Virus record (IMG/VR): IMGVR_UViG_3300023174_000187
Location: 1 to 59,318 of that record
From: a virus
Length of the DNA stretch: 59,318 bases
Reading direction: 5' to 3' (one strand)
Part shown: positions 47,363 to 56,003 of the stretch, piece after piece
Numbering within the stretch: the stretch's first letter is position 1
Layout of the letters: every line of letters begins with the position of its first letter
Notes under the pieces: model-generated
The model's input: only the letters and a program-made list of their open reading frames with translations
The model's database searches: none
Told to the model about the DNA's origin: nothing
Program-made: the position numbers and the translations under genes

Positions 47363-47922
47363 TGGCATTTGTTATGAAGAACCAATCAAAAGTTGTAAAA
47401 TCAAATGCTCCTGTTGAAAAGGTTGACCCGTTGATGGATTTTTACTACATTGACGAAGCAGACAACGAGGAAACAACCGTTGATTTGAACTCAGCGTTGC
47501 GCGAGTTGTTAGCAAATAACTTTTCTGTTTACCTACGCGCCCACGGTTATCACTGGAATGTAAAAGGAATCCACTTCGCTGCATATCATGAATTTTTCGG
47601 TGAGATTTACGAAGATTTGTATTCAGCCATTGACCCAACAGCAGAATGGTTGCGCAAGTTAGGTTACGACGCTCCATACACAATGGAGGAGTTCTTGGTT
47701 GACCGCAACATCAAAGATGCGTCTAAGCAGGTTGCACTATCAATGATGATTCAATCTTTGCTCCAAGCGATTGAGGCTCTTGAAGAATCCACAGAACATT
47801 GTTTAGAAATTGCGACAGCAGAAGATGAACAAGGGCTAATAAACTTTTTGAGCGAGCGTATCGGTATGCTCGAAAAATGGGAATGGCAATTGAATACTTC
47901 CGTAAACGAAGGATTCATCTAG
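47362..47922 (+). CDS. dps: Dps/ferritin-like protein
   Basis: 186 residues. YLRAHGYHWNVKGIHFAAYHEFFGEIYEDLYSAIDPTAEWLRKLGYDAP is the Dps core with His, His, Asp and Glu ferroxidase ligands in order. A 40-residue acidic N-terminus precedes it. Dps dodecamers store iron and shield DNA from oxidation. Its position in the head operon, one base after the protease, suggests late expression and perhaps packaging with the virion. Confidence 0.9.
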   Translation: MAFVMKNQSKVVKSNAPVEKVDPLMDFYYIDEADNEETTVDLNSALRELLANNFSVYLRAHGYHWNVKGIHFAAYHEFFGEIYEDLYSAIDPTAEWLRKLGYDAPYTMEEFLVDRNIKDASKQVALSMMIQSLLQAIEALEESTEHCLEIATAEDEQGLINFLSERIGMLEKWEWQLNTSVNEGFI

Positions 47923-48551
47923 TCTTTGTCGTTTTGTTCCTTGTCTCCCCGTAACGATGCAGGAGCAAAATACTCATAGTTTCTTTTTGGAAGTTTGAAA
48001 CCGTCTTTGATAAATACCGATGTGCATTTGTCTTGATGGTCTTCAAAGCGAATTCCCCAAAATGGAATTTCTGTGTAACCCGATTGATAAAGAAAATCAC
48101 ATTGATTTGGAAACCACTCGCTATTGTCAACAAAAATTAGACTTGGTTTGCCCTTAGAAATCAAACTCTTGGTTGTTTTTAGGCGATTGCCGTTGCTATC
48201 AATAAAGACAATCGTTTTATCCCCAATTTTTAGATGGTAGTTGCCATTTTCAAGATTGCGCTGAGTCAAAAGGCGAAAGTCAATTTTTCCAATATCGGGC
48301 AAAAGTTTGTTGTAATAAACATGGTTGGTCTCTAAAGATGTATAAGTTTTGGTTTTAGATGGAAAGTAAAGAGTAGAATTGCCCGCTCCCAACTCAATCA
48401 TGTCCCAATCGGAAAAGTCATAAGAATTGAACCAATCCAAAAAAGGCAAAGACAGCATCGGATAGATGTCCTTTGACCACATACCTTTGAGTTTCATCGA
48501 AGTTAGGATGCTGGCTACCTTTAGATACTGCTCGTCAACTACTATGTCCAT
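47919..48551 (-). CDS. SAM-dependent methyltransferase-like protein
   Basis: 210 residues, reverse strand. DWDMIELGAGNSTLYFPSKTKTYTSLETN (~49-77) is a class I SAM-binding motif. The rest (IVFIDSNGNRLKTTKSLI, FVDNSEWF) matches methyltransferases often carried as cargo by aquatic phages. Substrate unknown. Its stop shares CTAG with the Dps gene. Base composition looks AT-richer than its neighbours, consistent with separate acquisition. Confidence 0.7.
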   Translation of the reverse strand: MDIVVDEQYLKVASILTSMKLKGMWSKDIYPMLSLPFLDWFNSYDFSDWDMIELGAGNSTLYFPSKTKTYTSLETNHVYYNKLLPDIGKIDFRLLTQRNLENGNYHLKIGDKTIVFIDSNGNRLKTTKSLISKGKPSLIFVDNSEWFPNQCDFLYQSGYTEIPFWGIRFEDHQDKCTSVFIKDGFKLPKRNYEYFAPASLRGDKEQNDKD

Positions 48552-48562
48552 AAGGCAAGCAT

Positions 48563-49288
48563 ATGGCGGGTGTTGTCCCGTTTCAAGCCTATGTTGGCTA
48601 TATCATTGAGGAGACGCTAGGAGCGCAAATGAACGAACCGTATGATGTCTATAAGGCTGCTTGTCCTACCGCTACGCAAAATGTAGCCACAAATCTTGCT
48701 CATCGCGAGAAAGCAATCAAAGATGCAGCGTATGGTCCATTGAATCCAGCCGAACCAAATGATGAGTTTTGGAAGAAAAAAGCAGACCGATGGTCGGTCT
48801 CCATCGCAGAAGCGAAAAAATCAAGATGCGGTAATTGTGCAGCCTTTATTCAAACTACAGCGATGCTTGCTTGTATAGATAAGGGGTTGAGTGCGGGTGA
48901 CCCGACTAAAGAAAATTCTTGGGATACCATCAAGGCTGGCAATTTGGGTTATTGCGAAGCCTTCGATTTCAAATGCGCTTCGTCAAGGACTTGTGATGCG
49001 TGGATTGCAGGAGGTCCCGTCAAAAATGGAGTCAAAAAAGAATCCTTCAAAATAGGAGATTTCGTCCGTTGGGACTCCAACGGCTCTGTAGCGCAAGGCA
49101 AAATTGAAAAGATTGTTCGTGATGGAACAATCAATGTGCCGAATTCTTCATTCTCAATCAAGGGCGAGGTAGATAATCCCGCAATGTTGATTCGCATTTA
49201 CAAAAAGTTTGCAGACGGATGGAAAAAGACCGACACCCTAGTAGGTCATAAGGCTTCAACCTTGAGAAGTATTCAACCACTCACATAA
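48563..49288 (+). CDS. Cysteine-rich head-operon protein with hypervirulence/DUF2945-like C-terminus
   Basis: 241 residues. CGNCAAFIQTTAMLACIDKG...GYCEAFDFKCASSRTCDAW (~94-150) has six Cys and looks like a metal or Fe-S domain seen in phage structural operons. The C-terminal ~70 (FKIGDFVRWDSNGSVAQGKIEKIVRDG...) are an HVA1/SH3-like barrel. Function unknown. Confidence 0.65.
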   Translation: MAGVVPFQAYVGYIIEETLGAQMNEPYDVYKAACPTATQNVATNLAHREKAIKDAAYGPLNPAEPNDEFWKKKADRWSVSIAEAKKSRCGNCAAFIQTTAMLACIDKGLSAGDPTKENSWDTIKAGNLGYCEAFDFKCASSRTCDAWIAGGPVKNGVKKESFKIGDFVRWDSNGSVAQGKIEKIVRDGTINVPNSSFSIKGEVDNPAMLIRIYKKFADGWKKTDTLVGHKASTLRSIQPLT

Positions 49289-49428
49289 TGGCAGCAATGC
49301 AATGCCCGTTCTGCGGGACTTATTTCAAGAAAAAGTTTGGTGATGTTTTGTTAGATGGCACAATCGTTTGCAAGTCTTGTAAATTGAAAGAAATGGTCAA
49401 GATTTTGCAACAAGGTAAAAATAGGTAA
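49288..49428 (+). CDS. Zinc-ribbon microprotein
   Basis: 46 residues, ATG overlapping the previous TAA. CPFC (6-9) and CKSC (28-31), then a basic helix (KLKEMVKILQQGKNR). Resembles the Com-like protein at 4999 in size and layout. Followed at once by a terminator. Confidence 0.65.
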   Translation: MAAMQCPFCGTYFKKKFGDVLLDGTIVCKSCKLKEMVKILQQGKNR

Positions 49429-49440
49429 AGTAGGCAAAAG

Positions 49441-49471
49441 CCCCAAAGACCTCCCTCTTTGGGGTCTTTTT
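49441..49471 (+). terminator. Rho-independent terminator
   Basis: CCCCAAAGA (49441-49449) pairs with TCTTTGGGG (49456-49464), nine base pairs, followed by TCTTTTT. Ends the portal-to-zinc-ribbon operon. Confidence 0.9.
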
Positions 49472-49496
49472 GTGTCTTAGAGGGTTCAACCTTCAA

Positions 49497-49518
49497 GTTT
49501 GATGTTATTCTGCTCACA
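49497..49518 (+). promoter_or_regulatory. Late promoter, copy 1
   Basis: The 22 bases here match 52354-52375 at 20 positions (core TGTTATYCTGCTCACA). TATTCT (49506-49511) fits a -10 element, and ATG 49540 with SD TTAGGAGA follows. No consensus -35, so an activator or phage factor may be needed. Confidence 0.65.
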
Positions 49519-49539
49519 TAGTTTGAATTAGGAGACCCA

Positions 49540-52323
49540 ATGTCTATTACAAGTAGCACTTCAACAGGATTGACTTTTACGCCTAACGAAGTTTTGTATG
49601 ACCCAACTAATAAGTTGCGCGTATCACAGCCTCAGTCCCTTATTGATACAGACTTTGAATACGGTACTCAGGTATCTAAATGGCAGAACTTGACTTTGGT
49701 AAACAACCGCCCGTTTGCTTATTCTTCTGCAACAGCAATCACCGCGATTTCATCAATCACGATGAACACAAACTCCCGCACCGTCACAGTTGTTCTTTCA
49801 ACTGGAGTAGCACCAGCCAACGGCACTCCAATCACAGTTTTAGATACATTTTTGACCATTGCTAACGGAAACTTTTTGATTGATTCAGGTGGAGGCACTG
49901 GAACATTTACCTACACAGGAAATGCAACAAATTCAACCTCAATTACCGCTTTGTTTGATACAAATAAGACTTTGATTTATCAGGGTGCTATTTATACGGG
50001 AGCAAGTATCGGTGCGCAAGGTTCGGCAACATTTGTCCCTACAAGCAACAAGGTTGTTGTAACAACCTCAATCCCACATGGTCTGTCAATTGGTAACGAA
50101 GTTGCTGTGACTGGTATCACAGGAACAAACCCTCCTAACGGTTCATTCATTGTCGCTCAAATTACAAGTCCAACAGTTTTTGCTTTTTATACCCAATCGG
50201 TAGCGTCAGGACTTACCGTATCATCAGCAAACTTGTATGTTCTTGGAGAAGGTTCGTTCAATCATCGCCCTTTTGATGGTGGTGTTATTTTCTCTACAAA
50301 TGCTCAATCAAATTATGAACAAGCAATTCGTCAGACTCGCCGTTATTTCCGTTACCAATCAGGTAAAGGTGTTCAAATTTCATCAGGAACAATCCTAAAG
50401 CCAAGTTTCCAGTTGGATTCTTTGACCTCAAGCGGTACAACCGTAACCGTGCGCACAAAAGAAAAGCACAGCGTATTGCCTGGAACATCAATAACAATTT
50501 CAGGAGCAACAGAAACCGATTACAATGGAACCTTTACAGTTACAGGTGTAACAGGATTCAATACTTTTACATATACAGCGTTAGCAACCCCTTCTGCAAC
50601 ACCAGCGTCAGGTAATTACTATTGTGGAGTTACTGGTTGGTATGGAGCATCAAACCGTCTTGGAATGTTCGATTCGCAAAACGGCGTTTTTTGGGAGTTT
50701 GACGGTCAAACACTAAATGCGGTGCGCCGTAGTTCTACTTATCAAATTTCAGGTCGTGTTTCTATTACAAATGGAGCAGAAACAGTTACACAAACAAGCG
50801 CGTCATTCCCAACAACCTTCTCAAAGCAGTTGAATATTGGAGACAGTATTATCATTCGCGGTATTTCATACCGCGTGATTGATATTGTTAGCGATACACA
50901 ATTGTCAATTTCTCCAGCATATCGAGGAGCAACAATTACAAATGCAATTGTTACAAAAACAACTGAAACTCGTATTCCGCAATCATCTTTCAACATTGAT
51001 AAGTTAGATGGAACTGGTGCATCAGGTTACAACATTGACCTAAGTAAAATGCAGATGTTCTACATTGACTACACTTGGTACGGAGCAGGTTTCATTCGTT
51101 GGGGCGTTCGTGGTCCAAACGGAAATGTTATTTATTGTCACAAGTTGCCTAACAACAATGTGAACGCCGAAGCCTATATGCGCTCAGGTAACTTGCCAGC
51201 GCGTTATGAATCAATAACTCAACCCCCATTTACTTATGCAACAGCAAGTATTGGAGCGGCAGATGCAACAATAACCGTTGCAAGCACAACAGGATTCCCT
51301 ACTCCATCAGTGGGAAGTCCAGGAACTTTGTTGATTCGTAACAGTTCAGCATATGAATATGTCAACTATACGACTATGACAAGTACTCAGTTTGGTGGTT
51401 TGACCCGCGCACAGTCAGGTAATGCTTCATTGGCTTTGACGATTGCATCAGGCTCAAACACCGCAACCGTGTCCTCCGCAGCAAATTTGCAAATTGGGCA
51501 ACAGGTAATTGATGTTACAAACGGTTATTTGCCCGAAGGTACTTACATAACTGGAATCTCAGGAACAACTCTTACCTTGTCAAACGCTGCTACTGGAGCA
51601 AACCCAACAGTTATTGCAGTTCCGCCAGGAGCGTCATCAGGTCAATCATTCACAGTTTCAAGTCCTAATACAAACCCAACTTCTGTTGAACTTTTTAGAC
51701 CTACATTTGCTCCGACTATTAGTCACTGGGGAACATCCGTAATCATGGATGGTCGCTTTGATGATGATAAGTCACTTCTCTTTACCTATGGTCAGATAAC
51801 ATATACAAATATTTTAGCGGGAGCAAATAAAGCGTTGTTTGCAATCCGCGTTGCTCCATCTGTTGATAACGGTATCCCATCAGCATTTGGTGCGCGTGAA
51901 CTTGTAAATCGTATGCAGTTGATTCTTCGTGCGCTTGATATTACAACCAAGACATCGGGCGCGAATATGCTTGTTTTGGCAACATTGAATGGCACTCCAT
52001 CATCAGCAACCACTTGGACATCAATCAACTTGGCAGCGGGAGCGCAAAACTCATCTCTTGCGCAAATTGCTGATTTTTCTGCTGGTTCAACTACCGTAGC
52101 AGGTGGTGAAATAACAGGTGGATTCTTTGTAGCCAGTACTGGTTCTGTTTCCTTAGAAACAGTTCGCGACCTCGGTAACTCCATTCTTGGTGGCGGAGCA
52201 GCAACAGCCAATACGGGTATTTATCCTGATGGTCCCGATGTTCTAACAATTTCTGTAACCAACTTGGGTACAGCAGCGGTAGATGTACTTGGTCGCTTGT
52301 CTTGGACAGAAGCCCAAGCGTAA
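49540..52323 (+). CDS. Large virion structural protein (T4-like cyanophage type)
   Basis: 927 residues, beta-rich. Motifs such as FNHRPFDGGVIF, ALRQTRRYFRYQSGKG-like (AIRQTRRYFRYQSGKG), MFDSQNGVFWEFDGQTLNAVRRSS and MQMFYIDYTWYGAGFIRWG recall a structural protein of T4-like cyanophages. Repeats of TVTxxTxHGLxxGxxVxVTGxT occur in the first half. It probably decorates the head or forms a large appendage. Own late promoter. Confidence 0.75.
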   Translation: MSITSSTSTGLTFTPNEVLYDPTNKLRVSQPQSLIDTDFEYGTQVSKWQNLTLVNNRPFAYSSATAITAISSITMNTNSRTVTVVLSTGVAPANGTPITVLDTFLTIANGNFLIDSGGGTGTFTYTGNATNSTSITALFDTNKTLIYQGAIYTGASIGAQGSATFVPTSNKVVVTTSIPHGLSIGNEVAVTGITGTNPPNGSFIVAQITSPTVFAFYTQSVASGLTVSSANLYVLGEGSFNHRPFDGGVIFSTNAQSNYEQAIRQTRRYFRYQSGKGVQISSGTILKPSFQLDSLTSSGTTVTVRTKEKHSVLPGTSITISGATETDYNGTFTVTGVTGFNTFTYTALATPSATPASGNYYCGVTGWYGASNRLGMFDSQNGVFWEFDGQTLNAVRRSSTYQISGRVSITNGAETVTQTSASFPTTFSKQLNIGDSIIIRGISYRVIDIVSDTQLSISPAYRGATITNAIVTKTTETRIPQSSFNIDKLDGTGASGYNIDLSKMQMFYIDYTWYGAGFIRWGVRGPNGNVIYCHKLPNNNVNAEAYMRSGNLPARYESITQPPFTYATASIGAADATITVASTTGFPTPSVGSPGTLLIRNSSAYEYVNYTTMTSTQFGGLTRAQSGNASLALTIASGSNTATVSSAANLQIGQQVIDVTNGYLPEGTYITGISGTTLTLSNAATGANPTVIAVPPGASSGQSFTVSSPNTNPTSVELFRPTFAPTISHWGTSVIMDGRFDDDKSLLFTYGQITYTNILAGANKALFAIRVAPSVDNGIPSAFGARELVNRMQLILRALDITTKTSGANMLVLATLNGTPSSATTWTSINLAAGAQNSSLAQIADFSAGSTTVAGGEITGGFFVASTGSVSLETVRDLGNSILGGGAATANTGIYPDGPDVLTISVTNLGTAAVDVLGRLSWTEAQA

Positions 52324-52353
52324 AAAGTGTGTCGCAAGAGTATCAAGCAAATA

Positions 52354-52375
52354 GTTTGGTGTTATCCTGCTCACA
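52354..52375 (+). promoter_or_regulatory. Late promoter, copy 2
   Basis: Second copy of the 49497 element, with TATCCT (52363-52368) as -10. It drives scaffold, decoration and capsid genes. Confidence 0.65.
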
Positions 52376-52393
52376 GAGATGGAAGGAAAGTCA

Positions 52394-53284
52394 ATGGCTA
52401 GACCTAGAAAAATGGTTGCTTTGAATATTGAAGAAACCAGTGGCGTTGACCATCCTGCTCATCTTCAAGAGGGGTGGTTGGTCATCAAGTCTGCGGACTC
52501 AGATGTTGCTAATCTTCTCTCAGACCTTGCAAAAAATGAAAACGATTCAGGCACTCGCCTGATACAAGATGGGACTGAGGAGGAACCAATGGCCCAAGAC
52601 GAGACAATCGAAACTCCTGTAGCAGAAGAAGCAGTTGTTGTTGAAGAAACAGCAGAAGCAACTCCAGCAGCAGAAGAAGTAGAAAAAGATGCTCTTGCCG
52701 ACGCTAATAAAAAAATCGCAGAACTAGAGGCGAAGTTGACAGAGACAATGAAGGAACTCGACAAGATGAAGGGTAAGGACATCAAGAAGTCCGAAACTAC
52801 TCTTGAAGATGAAGTAATCAAGTCTGCACCTGAGAGCGTTCAAAAAATGTTCGCAGATGCTAAAGCAGCAGCAGTCGAAGCAATTGCTAAGGCAGCAGCA
52901 ACAGAAGAAATTCTAAAGAAAGAGCGCGAAGAACGCGCCGATGCAGATGCTATTGAAAAGGCAAAAGCATGGGGACACCTTCCACTAGAAGCAGCAAAGA
53001 TTGGTCCCGCCTTGCGTCGCTTGGCAGCGATTGATTCCGACCTCGCTAAGTCAGTTGAAGAAATGCTCAACGCTGTTGAAGCGCAAGCAGAATCAGCAAA
53101 TATCTTTGCCGAAATCGGCAAGTCAGCAACTCCAGCGGGAGGAAGTGCTTACGAGACACTTACTTCAATGGCAAAGTCAGTTGTTGAAACAGGCGGAGGA
53201 ACATTCGAGGCAGCATTCACAGATGCAATCTTGAAAAATCCTTCACTTTACAATCAGTATCTAAGCGAGAAGGGTGCTAACTAG
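52394..53284 (+). CDS. Capsid scaffold protein
   Basis: 296 residues. ATG 52394 is preferred because SD GGAAGGAAA lies just upstream (alternative ATG 52379). The N-terminal ~25 residues (LNIEETSGVDHPAHLQEGWLVIKSA) recall the end of prohead proteases and may be a recognition tag. Long acidic Glu/Ala segment and coiled coil (IAELEAKLTETMKELDKMK) follow, typical of scaffolds. Located two genes before the major capsid gene. Confidence 0.8.
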   Translation: MARPRKMVALNIEETSGVDHPAHLQEGWLVIKSADSDVANLLSDLAKNENDSGTRLIQDGTEEEPMAQDETIETPVAEEAVVVEETAEATPAAEEVEKDALADANKKIAELEAKLTETMKELDKMKGKDIKKSETTLEDEVIKSAPESVQKMFADAKAAAVEAIAKAAATEEILKKEREERADADAIEKAKAWGHLPLEAAKIGPALRRLAAIDSDLAKSVEEMLNAVEAQAESANIFAEIGKSATPAGGSAYETLTSMAKSVVETGGGTFEAAFTDAILKNPSLYNQYLSEKGAN

Positions 53285-53286
53285 AA

Positions 53287-53679
53287 ATGGCATACGAATT
53301 CAGTAATTACAGCGTAAAGGTCACCCTCGTAGCGGGTGCTGACCTTTCAGCATTGCAGTACTACTTTGTAAAACTAAACGCAAGCGGACAAGCAGTTGCT
53401 TGTGCTGCTGCAACGGATGTCCCAATTGGTGTTCTTCAGAACGCACCAACTTCAGGACAAGAAGCCGAAATCCTAATCGTAGGTGGAACTAAGGTTGTTG
53501 CTGGTGCAGCAATCACACTTCCATCAGCAATTGGAACAGGTGCAACAGGTAAGGCAGTCGCGCTTACCACAACAGACACAACCAAGTATGTAGTCGGTTC
53601 GCTTATCACCGCTGCTGGTGCTGACCTTGATGTTGTTACTGCCGTTATCAACTGCGCTAACGCAACAAGAGCCAACTAA
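53287..53679 (+). CDS. Head decoration protein (DUF2190-like)
   Basis: 130 residues, Ala/Gly/Thr-rich beta protein. ALQYYFVKLNASGQAVACAAATDVPIGVLQNAPTSGQEAEILIVGGTKVVAGAAI is the DUF2190 decoration fold. Directly precedes the capsid gene. Confidence 0.8.
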   Translation: MAYEFSNYSVKVTLVAGADLSALQYYFVKLNASGQAVACAAATDVPIGVLQNAPTSGQEAEILIVGGTKVVAGAAITLPSAIGTGATGKAVALTTTDTTKYVVGSLITAAGADLDVVTAVINCANATRAN

Positions 53680-53692
53680 GGAGAAATGACAA

Positions 53693-54670
53693 ATGCCACA
53701 GCCAAGTATCAATACAGTACACATTGATGCGATTCTGACTAATATCTCAGTCGCATACATCCAAAAGCAAGAAAACTTCATTGCTGACAAGGTATTCCCA
53801 GTAGTACCTGTTGACAAGAAATCAGACAAGTACTTCACTTACAACAAGAACGATTGGTTCCGTGATGAAGCGCAGCGTCGTGCAGATGCAACCGAATCTG
53901 CTGGTTCAGGCTACAGCCTAAACACAGGTTCATACTCTGCTGATGTATGGGCTTTCCACAAAGACATTGGTGACCAAACAATCGCAAATGCAGATGCACC
54001 TCTCAACCCTCTACGCGAGGCAACTGAGTTCGTAACATCTCGTTTGATGCTCCGCAAGGAACTACAGTTTGTAACCGACTTCTTCACCACAAGTATTTGG
54101 GGAACAGATGTAACAGGTGTTGCAGGTACTCCAACAACAGGTCAGACAAAGCAATGGTCTGACTACACATCATCTGACCCAATCAATGACATCGAAGCAG
54201 CAAAGTCAGTAATTCTTTCAACAACAGGTTTGGCTCCAAACACACTTGTTCTCGGATACGAAGTATTCCGTCAGTTGAAGAATCACCCTGACCTAGTTGA
54301 CCGTATCAAGTACACATCTTCACAGACAATCACAGAAGATATGCTTGCTCGTATGTTCGACCTAGACCGCGTACTCGTTGCTAAGGCTGTAAAGGCTACA
54401 AACAACGAAGGTGCAACAGCAGCATACGGTTTTGCTTACGGCAAGGCTGCACTTCTTTGCCATGTTGCTTCTGCTCCAGGACTCCTAACACCATCAGCGG
54501 GTTACACCTTCTCATGGACAGGCGTTTCAGGCGGTATCGGTTCAAATATCGGTGTTCGCTCATTCCGTATGGAATCTCTCAAGGCAGAACGCGTTGAGGC
54601 AGAAATGGCGTTTGACAATAAGGTAATCGGTACAGACCTCGGTTACTTCTGGAACACAATCGTCGCTTAG
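53693..54670 (+). CDS. Major capsid protein
   Basis: 325 residues, SD AAGGAGAAA. Pattern IADKVFPVVPVDKKSDKYFTY near the start, PLREATEFVTSRLMLRKEL, NTLVLGYEVFRQLKNHPDLVDRIKY, and C-terminal VRSFRMESLKAERVEAEMAFDNKV match P22-coat/HK97-fold capsids of the phage-E-like type. Its location after scaffold and decoration genes confirms it. Codon use appears shifted toward C-ending codons, as expected of a highly expressed gene. Confidence 0.92.
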   Translation: MPQPSINTVHIDAILTNISVAYIQKQENFIADKVFPVVPVDKKSDKYFTYNKNDWFRDEAQRRADATESAGSGYSLNTGSYSADVWAFHKDIGDQTIANADAPLNPLREATEFVTSRLMLRKELQFVTDFFTTSIWGTDVTGVAGTPTTGQTKQWSDYTSSDPINDIEAAKSVILSTTGLAPNTLVLGYEVFRQLKNHPDLVDRIKYTSSQTITEDMLARMFDLDRVLVAKAVKATNNEGATAAYGFAYGKAALLCHVASAPGLLTPSAGYTFSWTGVSGGIGSNIGVRSFRMESLKAERVEAEMAFDNKVIGTDLGYFWNTIVA

Positions 54671-54683
54671 TCAACAAGTAGAT

Positions 54684-54720
54684 GGGGGGAGTTGGCTTAG
54701 GTCGCTCCCCCCTCTCTTTA
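54684..54720 (+). terminator. Hairpin after the capsid gene
   Basis: GGGGGGAG (54684-54691) and CTCCCCCC (54705-54712), a perfect 8-bp GC stem with 13-base loop, then TCTCTTTA. Likely a partial terminator or 3' stabiliser of the capsid mRNA. Confidence 0.75.
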
Positions 54721-54739
54721 GAAAAGAAAAGGAAAAAAA

Positions 54740-55183
54740 ATGGCAAATCCATTACGCCTTTCTAAGGGCGATGTAGTAGCAGGAGAGATTCTTTCTGACA
54801 CAGATTTAGAAGTTGGAGACGATGCTTACATCGTCGGTGCTTTTGGTCGTGGCTATGTAGCAACAACTGTTGTTGACGGTGCTTCGATGACTTTTACAGC
54901 AGCAAATCTTTTGACAGGAATTATCTCAGCAACTCCAACAGCAAACCGAAATGTTACTGCTCCAACAGCAGCGACAATCATTGCTGCGGTAGATGCACTA
55001 AACCCAACAGGTTTAGGTTTTGAGTTTACAATCGTGAACCTAGCACCTACGACTTATTCGCTTACTTTGGTAACAGCAACAGGTCTTACTCTTGTAGGGT
55101 CAATGGCTGTGGCTGCTGCTTCAAGCGGTACATTTATTGCTCGCCTTGATTCAACCTCAGCAGTAACAATTTACCGAAAGTAA
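54740..55183 (+). CDS. Virion protein, possible decoration
   Basis: 147 residues, SD AAAGGAAA. Ala/Thr-rich beta protein; GDVVAGEILSDTDLEVGDDAYIVGAF start, then LGFEFTIVNLAPTTYSLTLVTATGLTLVGSMAV, a pattern common in capsid-surface proteins. No known family. Confidence 0.6.
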   Translation: MANPLRLSKGDVVAGEILSDTDLEVGDDAYIVGAFGRGYVATTVVDGASMTFTAANLLTGIISATPTANRNVTAPTAATIIAAVDALNPTGLGFEFTIVNLAPTTYSLTLVTATGLTLVGSMAVAAASSGTFIARLDSTSAVTIYRK

Positions 55184-55186
55184 ATA

Positions 55187-55366
55187 ATGAAAGCACAACT
55201 TTTGAAAAGTATGCTTATTGATGGAGAAACAGTTCCAGCGGGAACAGTTCTTGAAGTTAGCGGTTGGAAAAATGTAAAGTCTTTGGAAAGTATGCGTTTT
55301 ATTACATTTGTAACAGAAGCAGAAGAAACACCAAAGAAAGAAGTAAAGGCGAAAGTCGCAAAGTAA
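55187..55366 (+). CDS. Small virion-module protein
   Basis: 59 residues; ATG three bases after the previous stop. LIDGETVPAGTVLEVSGWKNVKSLESMRFITFV then a Lys/Glu tail. It resembles in layout the 7075-7287 product. Function unknown. Confidence 0.6.
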   Translation: MKAQLLKSMLIDGETVPAGTVLEVSGWKNVKSLESMRFITFVTEAEETPKKEVKAKVAK

Positions 55367-55386
55367 GAACATGGAATAAACTAAAG

Positions 55387-55410
55387 GGGCGATTCAGAAA
55401 TGGGTCGCCC
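55387..55410 (+). terminator. Weak terminator-like hairpin
   Basis: GGGCGA (55387-55392) pairs with TCGCCC (55405-55410), 12-base loop, then TTCTTAGTCT. May attenuate transcription into the fibre genes. Confidence 0.5.
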
Positions 55411-55432
55411 TTCTTAGTCTAAGGAGATTCAA

Positions 55433-55723
55433 ATGGCAATTTCAACCTCAGCGGTTACTCTTACGACCACGCCTCAAAAAATCACAAATGATTTTACTGG
55501 TCGAAATGGTTGCATTCTTTATATTTCAAACCCATCAGCATCAGTAGATGTTTATTTAGGTGGTAGTGCATCAAGTACAACAGCAGATGCTTTTATTTTG
55601 TACGCAAAAACCGTTTACCAATCGTCAAACATCCTTACAATAAAATTAGAAGATAACGAAGATTTGTACGCTTTTGTGGGAACTGGAACTCTTGCAATTC
55701 GCGTCATGCATCAAGGAGACTAA
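55433..55723 (+). CDS. Fibre-module beta protein A
   Basis: 96 residues, SD AAGGAGA. AISTSAVTLTTTPQKITNDFTGRNGCILYISNPSASVDVYLGGS; same fold as the next gene (ISNPSASVDVYLGG vs IQNPATNATVYLGG). Probably a small fibre or receptor-binding accessory. Confidence 0.65.
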   Translation: MAISTSAVTLTTTPQKITNDFTGRNGCILYISNPSASVDVYLGGSASSTTADAFILYAKTVYQSSNILTIKLEDNEDLYAFVGTGTLAIRVMHQGD

Positions 55724-55725
55724 AA

Positions 55726-55998
55726 ATGGCACTTACACATCAAAGAATTTCAATTACATCAACAGCAGTTATTATTTCTTCTTCATTTGCTGGTAGAGAT
55801 GGTCAGTCAGTAATGATTCAAAATCCTGCTACAAATGCAACCGTCTATTTAGGGGGAACGGGAGTCACCGCTTCTAACTATGGCTATGCGCTTCCAAGTG
55901 ACGCAACTGTTTCCATAGACCTAAAAATAGGAGAAGAACTTTATGGTGTTGTTGCAGGAGGCAGTTATACGGTGAATGTAATTCGTCAAGGTGCGTAA
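55726..55998 (+). CDS. Fibre-module beta protein B (paralogue of A)
   Basis: 90 residues, paralogous to the preceding gene: FAGRDGQSVMIQNPATNATVYLGGTGVTASNYGYALPSDATVSIDLKIGEELYGVV. Tandem duplication followed by divergence. Confidence 0.65.
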   Translation: MALTHQRISITSTAVIISSSFAGRDGQSVMIQNPATNATVYLGGTGVTASNYGYALPSDATVSIDLKIGEELYGVVAGGSYTVNVIRQGA

Positions 55999-56003
55999 AT
56001 TAG

